Below, one piece after another: positions 55,476 to 64,000 of a stretch of DNA of 64,000 nt. The stretch's first letter is position 1. The number at the start of each line of letters is the position of its first letter. The DNA is from Trifolium pratense (lineage: Eukaryota > Streptophyta > Magnoliopsida > Fabales > Fabaceae), in contig NC_060061.1 of the NCBI RefSeq assembly GCF_020283565.1, forward strand, positions 39,345,362 through 39,409,361, read 5' to 3'. The translations under genes were made by a program, and so were the position numbers. The notes beneath the pieces are model-generated. The model was not told the origin of the DNA. It made no database searches and saw only the letters and a list, made by a program, of their open reading frames with translations.

Positions 55476-55791
55476 TTAAACCCATTGCCAATCCTCAAAG
55501 TATGGTTTAATACATGCACAAATGCGTCTGTTAACACAACTTGCTATAATAGGCGGCGGGCACATATATTTTGGACAATCATATTCTTGAAAACATTTAA
55601 AAAATACTGTAATAAAAAGAGAGGGAAAAAATGTTGTTATTATAATGGAATGAAATATTGTGTCTAAAGTAATTAAGGAAATTTGTAAAGGATAAAAAAA
55701 AGGATTTACCATATCCATCAACGTTCATTGTAATAAGAAATACAAAAATTAATATAATCACCACATAAATAAAGTTGATAATTTGAGTCAT
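55476..55791 (-). CDS. NCR peptide gene D (two exons, 70 aa)
   Basis: Nodule-specific cysteine-rich peptide precursor. Exon 1 is 55791-55710 (MTQIINFIYVVIILIFVFLI) and exon 2 is 55606-55476. Exon 1 is 6 bp longer than in genes B and C because of two extra codons before the donor. The six cysteines are C-x5-C-x4-C-x7-C-x5-C-x-C, one residue longer in the fifth gap, with MCPPPIIASC. The C-terminal tail is longer than in the others and ends in an acidic, Trp-containing stretch. It lies 1.4 kb beyond a FHIT fragment in the same orientation. Confidence 0.9.
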
Positions 55792-55857
55792 ATTTCTCCC
55801 TCTCTCTGTATCTAACAAATATAATATGATTTTCATCACTTTATATAATTTAAAAAG

Positions 55858-55990
55858 TGCATGCTCTCCTTTATTACATCAATTGAATAACTTTTAGCAC
55901 TTAAAAAAATGTAAGAACCCTTCACAAAATTAATATCATTATTAAATGCCTCTTCAGTACATCAAAGTTTCGTTTTGTCCCCTCAACATA
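55858..55990 (-). promoter_or_regulatory. Conserved NCR promoter block, gene D
   Basis: Minus-strand pieces gaggggacaaa, ctttgatgtactgaagaggc, atttaataatgatattaat and ttgatgtaataaaggagagc align with genes B and C, and less well with A. Confidence 0.6.
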
Positions 55991-56034
55991 CTTAGTAGGG
56001 AGGTCAAGTAATCATCGTAATAAAAATGTTTAAT

Positions 56035-57125
56035 TACACTTTTTGGTCGCTATTTTTATTTTAGGTTTCAAGTTGCTCCCTTATCTTTTAAACGTTTCAA
56101 GATGGTCAATTATCTTTTCTTCCGTTCAATAAGTTAGTCTCTTCCGTCAAATTTTTTACTAACACCGTTAAATGTGGACACGTAGCGAACAAAAAACACA
56201 CGGGGACAGACACATGGTATTACTTACCCAGTCATGTGCCACATCAATTTCTTTTAATTTGAAAATAAAAATAAAACAAAATAGCTTTTCACATCCAAAA
56301 TTTCATCATTTTCATCAAAATTTCAAAAATTCACAAACCTTCATAAAGCTTAAATTCCTTTCATCCACAAGCTTCAAAACACTTTTATAAGCTGAAATCC
56401 AATAAAAAAAAAGGCAAGGAAATCATTCAAGAAATGTCTAGTTCGAAGTTCATAGTAGTTAAGAAAAAGCTTGAATCGTTTAGAACGTTTCATAGCTCAA
56501 ATCAGGTAGGTTTCACTTGATTCATGATCTAAATGATGTTTTAATGCTTTTCCACTAATTAATTTTGCTTGGTTGTGGCTGAATCGTGTTTTGCCATTTT
56601 TTATGTTCTTGAAACTTTTTCTTCGAAATTTAAAATCTAAGCTTCCACTAAGAAATATAAGTTTGGATTCATGATCAATGAAAAATTTCGAGTGAAATGA
56701 CATATTCATTTGTAAATTTTGAGGTCCATAAGTGACTCCGATGGTGTCGCCACCATGCCGGAATCACCTCCGGCCGAACCATTTTTTTTTTTGCACGTAG
56801 GAGGAAGAAGAGCTGAGGTGGCTTGCTCAGCGCACCCCAGGCCTTCTCCACGTGCCCCCTCTTTATTTTTAGCTTTTGTTTTATATTTATTTTAAAATTA
56901 AAAGAAATTGATGTCGCACATGACTAGTAAGTAATCCCATGTGTCTGTGCACATGTGTTTTCTGTTCGCCGCGTGTCTACATCTAATGATGTTAGTAAAA
57001 AATTTGACGGGAGGGACTAACTTATTGAATGGAAGAAAAGATAAATTACCAACTTGAAACATTTAAAAGATAAGAGATCAACTTGAAATCTAAAATAAAG
57101 ATAAGAGGCCAAAAATGTAATTAAG
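56035..57125. mobile_element. Foldback element with about 240-bp terminal inverted repeats
   Basis: The left arm (taattacactttttggtcgc to about 56275) and right arm (about 56880 to gaggccaaaaatgtaattaa) are inverted copies, with cacatgtgtctgt and gtcacatgactagtaagtaa among matching phrases. The centre of about 600 bp has no supported gene. Long inverted arms suggest a MULE-like foldback. Confidence 0.7.
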
Positions 57126-58286
57126 ATATTGAACGGAATTAATTCTTTCTTTTTTCTTTATACCAAATTTCCATTATTTTATTACATTTATAACATTTCA
57201 TGATAGCAAGGCTATTTCTACTGTATACGTTGGATTTCAAGTTCATCAATAATTCCTCAAGATGATGAATAATGATGTATGTTTGGATTAATGAAAAGAC
57301 GTTCTAAACTATGCCTAGAGCTGCCCCTAAATCCCCTTCTGCTAGGACGTCAAGGACGGCTCAACAAGACGTGGCCTTGCCCGTCCACGTTAGCAAAGCA
57401 CGTTTACCACGTGCCCTTCCATGTGAGGACGCGTGTTCATTCAAGCATATCCCTTATCCCTAATAAGCGGAACTACTTGGACCAAGATGAAGACCTAAAA
57501 CGGTTTCTCCCTCCATCCAAGGAGAGGTCCTGGCAGTCATCCTTAATGGGATGTTCAACATAGTTTCCCCCATATTTATCCTTCCAAGATGCTAAAGATC
57601 AAAACTAAAAAACTCAAATAACCATCACTCATGGCCAGTACATCACACACTTGTATCGACGGCCTTCACGACAACGTTGTACCCTCTCCCACTCGGAACA
57701 ACAACAACACCGTCCTTTCCCCGTTCAGAACAACGACATCCCCATTCACTAGAGGAAATGCATTTCTTTTTTCCCTTTTTGCACATCTTAAAGTCATTTC
57801 ATTGTTTCAAAAAAAAAAAAGTCATTTCATTAATCCTACTTAACTAACCAATTATTCTAGAGTAAATACTCTCGAGTCAAACCTGATTGTAATATTGACT
57901 GAGGCATACACAGACACGTTAGACACGGCACTGACACAAACATGTCAACACTAGAAATAATTTGAAAAAATGAAATAGTTCAAGCAACCACATGTGTCGA
58001 TGTCAACCATTAACATGTTGGATACCATACACACGCTTCCAAGTGACGTGTTGGTGCAATATAGATTGTCATTATCCCTTGAGATGTGAATGCAAAGTTT
58101 AACTATAAATCTTAAGAAGTTCCACAGAAGATTTACTATTAGGTTGGTCCAGTACAAGTCAAAGTTCTAAAGTAATGGAATAAATTTGTGTGTGACCACA
58201 AAAAAGTGCGCTAAATTGTCTCTACTATGAAAATCAGAAGTTCACAGGAAGCAGACAGAATTCTATTTGTATTGCTACCTAAAATG
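57126..58286. other. FHIT-2 3' flank, no gene supported
   Basis: 57757-58110 is the segment duplicated at 53390-53740. Frames at 57279-57563 (95 codons) and 57631-57843 have no recognised similarity. The first lies in a less AT-rich island that could be an LTR or gag relic. Confidence 0.45.
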
Positions 58287-61200
58287 TTAGAAGAAAAGTT
58301 TTCTGTATTCATCCGCCTCCTGTGACATCTCTTCAGGGCTCCTATCTTTCCTCTCCTTGTCCAAATCAAGCTTTTCCTTCAGTTCCTTTTCCTTCTCATC
58401 CATCTGAATCAATTTCAAACAGCGAATAAAGGATAAATAATAAAATAAACACGAGATTATAATCAACAACATGGCCTTGAGAAAAGTTTCTATCTTACGG
58501 CGTCGTATATCTCGTCATTCTTCTCAAAATCACCACCTTTTCGCGGGACAACATGAATGTGAACATGAGGTACTGTCTGTCCTGCTTGGGGCCCATCCTA
58601 AAGTACATAAAGATAATTCCATTATTTCTGAGACACGAATAGCATCTCATGCAGACAGTCCAGAATCACGAAGTTAAACAATGAAAATTGTAACTTACAC
58701 ATAATTGATAATTGTCCAAAGAAAAAAAGGAAAATTGATCAAAGCCAAATGGAAAGTAAGCATTCAGAAAGTTAAGCTTTTGATTCACAGGCTTACTAAG
58801 TTGGTGAAAAGAAGGAAGAAATAAATTGCTAAAACAATTATATATCATGAACCTTAGTAGCAAATAATTTAAGCAATAATTCAACAGTCAGAGTCAGACC
58901 ATGGTTATGAGTATCTTACGCTAAATGCAACTCGTATTTCAATTCAATTCGATGCAAAACTAAATCCAATGGATACAAATTCCTAGTGTATCTCTATTTT
59001 AGAAATGAGGCACATCTTGAATCCCGATTCATTATGATGAATATTAATCTATTCTATTGAATCACTCCTAAACTAAGCCATGCAGTTTTATAGTCAACTT
59101 TGTCTAGAGAGTCATTTTTCTTTTGTCATTTGATTTAGGACAAATCTTGAAGTATTTTGATGTTCGTATAGGATATATCAGCTTATAACTTTTCTAAGTC
59201 ACGTGTTTTAACTTAAAAATATCATAATTTGATTTGTAATGCATGTTACGATTCATAATAAGATTTAAGTACAATTCGGAAACTAGATCTTCCAATTCAC
59301 GACCATGAATCCAATTTGATAACCATTAGTCAGACATCTTGTACATATAAAACATGTCATTTTTTTTAACTACTTCATCTTGGACCATAAGTTTTAAAAC
59401 ATGTCATTTTTTTAACTACTTCATGATTCATTACTAATATATATTAAAGCGTCATCTAGGTCACATTAGCATATAAATGAAAGTCACTAAAAGAAAAGGT
59501 AAGCAACTAGGAAAGAGGAGCAGAAAAAATGTCAGCATCCATGTGTTTTCAATATGGTCAAATATGAAAGGTGAATGTGTAGTTAAAGACATGATTGCTA
59601 CTGTAAATATGCAGCACAAAGTGCACAACTATTACTGAACAATTAATTTATCCTCTACCAATAAAATATAGATGCTAAAGAAAAAGTAAATGCAAATGTT
59701 AAAGAATAATGAATTGAACACAACGCATATTTCACTTCAATCTTACTTGGATAGCCAAAGTGAGTGATGAAGCCTTATGGTAGCTCTCAAGTTGTCTACC
59801 AACTTTTTGTGCAGTGAGCCATAAATCAGAAGTCTCATCAGCAGTGAGATCAACAAAACGCTTAACTTCGCGCTTTGGACAGATAAGCACATGTGAAAAC
59901 TGTTAAGTCAAACGTTTCCATACTCCTCTATATTCAAGCTTACAACATTACATTGTGCAAAATACAATAATCTAAAGCCTAATCCTTAAAGCCCTTTAGC
60001 ACAAAATTGTGACATAAAACAAATACGGAGTATAAACAAATGTAGCTGTAATTCCAAAATCTGCAAACTAACATACACAAGACACAAATTGATTCCTTAT
60101 ACGGCATATCAAACAATCAACGACATGTACATCCTATCAAGTATCAACAGGTGAATGCATTCTAGTGACCATTATGAAACCATAAATCGAAATAAACATC
60201 AATAATACGAATCAGCTTCATAATAGCATGTTTGGGAACCCATTTGCAACCTTTAAATCAAATTTGATTGAAGCATCTAGTTTTGTATAAAAGAATGATA
60301 TTCGGTTGTTTCATATTAAAATTGATTTTGTATCCAAACCGTGATACCATTATAAGTGATAAAAAGTACCATTTATCGTGTATTGAAAATTCTACACTAA
60401 ACTTACACCGGAAGGGCTGGAACACACTGCTAAATTTCCTAGTCTTTGTATATGTTTGTACTAGTTACTATATTTCAAACCAAAACAGTGACGCAGTATG
60501 AAATTCACTCAATAAAATGTTTCATTCATAAGCATTTATTATGACAAGTGCTATTTTTGTAGCATTGGATAAAAATAAGTTGAAAAAAGCTTATGAAAAA
60601 TGTCATAAGGTCTTTTTATAAGTTCTACCAAACAGTCTCACAAAACTTATGGAAGTAGATAAGCTCAAATAAGTCAATCCAAACAAACCTTTAAACTATA
60701 AAAACTACATCAATCACACTACCCCAGAAGTGTATTATTGAAACCCATGAAAAAGGATATGACCTGCAAAGAGACAAAAACAAACGACATGTCAAAATGG
60801 GTCTTTTTTAATCTCATAAAAAACAACAATTTCATAAAGAGCAAACAACCACTTTGGTCCCTGAAATTCTATCTTGCTGTCACATTTGTCCCTGAATTTA
60901 TCCAAATTGCAATTAGGTCCACAAGTGTCTCTTTTATTAGTCATTAATATGTTTTTAGGTAGTCAATTTAGTCCTCAAATGTGTTTTGTTAGTCAATTTA
61001 GTCCATAAAATTACTAACTAAAGAGGTACTAGGGATGTATTTGCAATACATTCAGGACCAATATGACATCGGGTTACACTTCCAGAAACTAAAATGGTGG
61101 TTTACCGATTTCATAAACAATGTACTAAAAAGACACATTTTTTTTTTAATTGTTCTAAAGAGGTAGCCAAACCTAATTAACTTTCTTTGAGTAAACAGTA

Positions 61201-61358
61201 AAAAAAAAGTTTGATTTAAAGAAGAAGAAGAAATGGCGGAGATTGTTACCAGGAAGAAGAGGACGAAGGTTAACCATAGCATAAGAGAGATTGGTTGAGT
61301 AGAAAACTTCAGTGTGGTGTATCTTGTAAGGGCCAAAAGTGTAGTCTTGTGCAGCCAT
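58287..61358 (-). CDS. FHIT-type HIT hydrolase, copy 2 (157 aa, includes a 3-nt micro-exon)
   Basis: Histidine-triad hydrolase of the FHIT branch (Ap3A hydrolase / adenylylsulfatase in plants). Minus-strand exons: 61358-61250, 60763-60761 (3 nt), 59892-59747, 58597-58499 and 58403-58287, the same lengths as copy 1. Exon 1 starts [15 protein letters not shown]. The His triad is PHVHIHVVP (97, 99, 101). The C-terminal helix is [21 protein letters not shown] 5' UTR intron lies at 61359-61447, its acceptor touching the ATG. Without the micro-exon the conserved Gly-His before Val-Leu is lost. With conventional sites alone no open frame connects exons 1 and 3, because exon 2 read through soon meets a stop. 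This copy is nearer the family pattern than copy 1. Confidence 0.9.
59893..60763 (-). other. Micro-exon GTC plus U12-type AT-AC intron in FHIT copy 2
   Basis: On the minus strand gcag|GTC|ATATCCTTTTT (60763-60761, intron from 60760) is the same arrangement as in copy 1. The 868-bp intron ends gacttaac then, 10 nt after the branch A, AC at 59894-59893. Branch distance and both splice sites match the U12 AT-AC class. The intron is 4.5 times longer than in copy 1. Confidence 0.75.
60843..61103. mobile_element. Non-coding inverted-repeat element in FHIT-2 intron 1
   Basis: The left end aaccactttggtccctgaaa and the complement of the right end (aaaccaccattttagtttct) are imperfectly inverted. 'gtcaatttagtcc' is repeated inside. 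Intronic. Confidence 0.5.
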
Positions 61359-61574
61359 CTGAGGAGAGAAAAAGGGAAATTGGTGAAGGAAAGTGGAGAA
61401 GTAAAGGTAGAAGAAGAGAGAAAGTGGTGAAACGATTGTTACCTTGATGGAGGAAGAGTAGATTGATCGGATTCGGAGAGGTGTTGAAGAATGTCGAAGA
61501 AATAAATGGGGGATTTGGCCAATGGTGTTCAACAACATTTGTACTTTTACAAACTAGTAGGAGAAACTGACTTT

Positions 61575-61915
61575 GTTAAAAACAAATTGCCTAAATTTCA
61601 CTTATGACCCCCAATTTTTATAAATTTGTGGTTTTTGCCTTTTAACTTTTAAAATAGTATTTTTGGCTTCTAATTTTCACAAACTTGTGATTTTGGGCTT
61701 CTAACTTTAGCTTCTTTTGCAAAAGGATAACCCTTACTGATTTTGAGCAAGTTAACGCACATGTGATAATGACTCACCTGCCACGTCAGCATGGTTAGCC
61801 TCATATGCTAACGTGGCATGTGAGTCACTTGCCACATTTGCGTTGACTTAGTTAGGAGGCCAAAATCACAAGTTTATGAAAATTAGAGGTTCAAATGTAC
61901 TATTTAGTCAAACAA
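61575..61915. mobile_element. Non-coding inverted-repeat element
   Basis: Opposed phrases include cacaaacttgtgattttggg versus ccaaaatcacaagtttatg, and ttaacgcacatgtgataatg versus the gtgagtcacttgccacat region. Located between the FHIT-2 leader and the next genes. Confidence 0.5.
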
Positions 61916-61957
61916 ATTAAAAAAATGAAAAAAATAAATAAAAAAATCATAAGTTTG

Positions 61958-62268
61958 CTTACATGTTTAATTGGAAGGATCTTTGGATTGAGATAGACTC
62001 TACCCTTATGGTGAACGCCTTCAAAGCCGACTCTCTAAATCCTTGGAAGCCTAAGATCAGATGGGCTAATTGTAAAATTTTAGCCATGAAAGTGAATATT
62101 ATAGTCTCTCATATGTTTAGAGAAGGTAATAGTTGTCCAGATACCCTGGTTCTTAGATTTTGGAACTTATGTTTTGGTTTGATGTGTCACCTTGTCTTAA
62201 AGATAGTTTATTTAGAAACAAACTTGATTTACCTAGAGCGTCTTGGATCACACAATAATGTTTTTTAG
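61958..62268 (+). pseudogene. Relic of an RNase H (RVT_3) domain from a LINE-type element
   Basis: The frame keeps WIEIDSTLMVNAF, WANCKILAMKVNIIVSHMFR and EGNSCPDTL, the second half of the plant RNase H-like domain (E-DS, VxREGNxxAD). The following residues are shifted and degraded. It ends without flanking RT. Confidence 0.6.
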
Positions 62269-62500
62269 AACGAATTTTCTGATAGAAGCATTGGCAGAGG
62301 TGTGGAGAGTAAACGATGGAGGTGTGAATAGTAAGCCAATTTCTTTGGGTAGTTTCACTTTTACAAATAAAAAAAAGGCCCAGCCTAAAATCGCCTTTAT
62401 TCTACTCTGCTATCTCTCTCTCCTATCTCTATCCACTTTTCTTTTATCTTGTAGTCATTCATTTCTGGTTGTGGAGTTCAAGTTCCTCCTTCAAGCAAAA

Positions 62501-64000
62501 ATGGCGAATGTAGCAGCTATGGCTACCACCAACAACACCACCACCACCACCACCAACAGGTGGAATATGTCTTCGCTTCGCTCTGCTTTGCCTTCCATTC
62601 CTCCTACTTCCGCTTCCTCATTGCGCTTCACCGCTTTTCCACGCCGTTATTCAACAACAAAAACACTCCGAATTTCCAGAACCAAACCTAATTCCCTACT
62701 CGACTCTTTCACCGGAATTCTCCCTCCAACTTCCTTCTTCGCTCCTTCATCTTCAGGTATACTTCATTTATGTCTTTCATTCATTGCTATGCGTTTTTGT
62801 TTTACTGCTTTAGAATTCATTGATGGCAACTATTGGTAAATTGAATCTATAATCTGATTAGAAGTTAGAACAGTTACTTCCTTACATATATATAACTGAT
62901 TTGTATGTTTCTGTAGTGATGTGTTTCTCTTTTAGTTCTCACAAGAGAATTCTTCTAGAATATTTTCAACTGCTTTCTCATTTATGTACCACACCTGTAT
63001 AACACTTGATCAATGCCAGGTTAAAGACATTACTAAGTTTGTTTGCAAATTTTTTAGCTTTTTTCGATAGTAGATTAATAAATAAAGGTCAAATTCTATT
63101 GAATTTTTTTAAAAAACTGTTTAAATAAAATGCAGATGTATATATTTTGATTCTCAATTTAAAATTTTTATATATAATTTAATACTATATATGTAGCGGT
63201 GTTGGTGTCCTATGTTATTTACATTAGCAGTGTCGACGTATCAGTATCCATGTCGTGTCAGGTATCTTTGCTTGTGTCAACGTGTCTGTGTTTCATAGAT
63301 AATGATTACATTTATAGGCACATTTTTGTTTTTCTATTTCTATTTAGAATCTGATGTTTAGATCATTGCTATTCCACTATGATGTTCAGTCTTGAGCATG
63401 AGAATGTGTTAGAATACCACATGTACTAGAAATATGGCTTAGTTAGTGTTTGTAAACCTTGAGAAGTCCTCCCCTTAAAATCCGGTTTTGCCAGTCCTAC
63501 CCGAATTCTAAGACTCATCTGTGCACTCTTTTGGCCTCTCATATTTTTCCTACACTTTCCCTTGGTTTCTCGGTTTATAACATGGTATCACAAAGCTTGT
63601 TGATTCAAACACCGTGACTTACTTTCTTGACAAATCCCTTTTCTTTCCTTGAAATTCAACCTAGTTATACTGCTTCAATAAATTGTTCATACCAAAAATC
63701 ACTATAAAAATTGATGAAAAGAACTGTCTTTAGTGGAAATGACAGATCAAAGGTGTTCTCACAGGCTACTAAAATTGCAATATTTTGTTTTTTAATCGAT
63801 CAATACCTTGTGACTTTCTCTCCTCACTCAGATAAAGTGGAGAAATCGTACTGTAATATTTCTGCCGAGGTTGTTTCTTTTTTGTTGAGTGTGATTAAAA
63901 AGCTGCTTTTCCATAGACAAAGTATCCATTATCTTTTGAAATTTAGCATTGAATTCACTGCTTTACTTTATCTTCTTGAGCAGACTTTAATGGCTTTGAT
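62501..64000 (+). CDS. 5' part of a probable plastid-targeted protein (partial)
   Basis: Exon 1 is 62501-62756. It encodes 85 residues rich in Ser, Thr, Pro and Arg with almost no acidic residues: MANVAAMATTNNTTTTTTNR, then SSLRFTAFPRRYSTTKTLRI. This composition fits a chloroplast transit peptide. The donor is cttcag|gtatac and the intron runs 62757-63983. Exon 2 starts at 63984 after gagcag and continues in frame (DFNGFD) to the window edge. The product is not recognisable from this much. The pyrimidine-rich leader (62400-62470) and the ATG context caaaaATGGCG support the start. Confidence 0.7.
63404..63600 (+). mobile_element. Degenerate TRIM-like LTR in an intron
   Basis: tgttagaataccacatgtac to ataacatggtatcacaaagc. 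The end resembles the initiator-Met primer binding site seen at 45834 with substitutions. Same broad type as the LTRs at 22327, 23036 and 45713. Confidence 0.45.

Noticed and set aside
57279..57563. 94-aa plus-strand frame in a less AT-rich island
   Set aside because: No recognisable domain, no promoter or splice context; probably repeat-derived.

Overview
The window is nuclear DNA of a legume, most likely Medicago or a close relative in the inverted-repeat-lacking clade. It is AT-rich, genes have many introns, SINEs, MITEs and LTR elements are dense, and there are four genes for nodule-specific cysteine-rich (NCR) peptides, a family expanded in that clade. No rRNA, tRNA or CRISPR was seen. 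Exon limits below were read by hand from GT-AG signals and frame continuity, without RNA data.

Layout. 310-1734 (-): an F-box/LRR/FBD protein in three exons. 2474-12281 (-): a complete 19-exon RecQ/WRN-type helicase of 907 aa. 12282-14750: inverted-repeat elements, a SINE and a decayed RNase H domain. 14750-15761 (-): a FHIT-type HIT hydrolase (FHIT-1). 16-25 kb: a TA microsatellite, MITEs, an NCR gene (18128-18408, -), a decayed satellite-like array, a hAT element, TRIM-like LTRs and retroposons. 25881-42567: a Ty3/Gypsy element of the Tat type with 481-bp LTRs, a broken gag-pol, an 18-unit 70-bp array and antisense accessory genes; its 3' third is rearranged into inverted copies. 43-56 kb: three more NCR genes among MITEs, SINEs and pieces of FHIT. 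58287-61358 (-): a second intact FHIT gene (FHIT-2). 62501 to the end (+): the first exons of a probable plastid-targeted protein.

Two themes link the region. First, the FHIT 5' end plus downstream DNA plus an NCR gene has been copied repeatedly: intact FHIT-1 with NCR-A, a FHIT 5' leader with NCR-C, a FHIT fragment with NCR-D, and intact FHIT-2. All four NCR genes share about 130 bp of conserved promoter-proximal sequence. Second, both intact FHIT genes appear to need a 3-nt micro-exon (GTC) sitting directly against a U12-type AT-AC intron. This restores the conserved Gly-His of the HIT fold and keeps the frame in both paralogues. It is the most unusual observation in the window.

The Tat element is also notable. 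Its antisense strand carries a spliced 670-aa gene with Transposase_28-like features, plus a coiled-coil ORF and a small acidic ORF, each preceded by a TATA-like box. An uninterrupted copy of its own target site lies inside the rearranged part.
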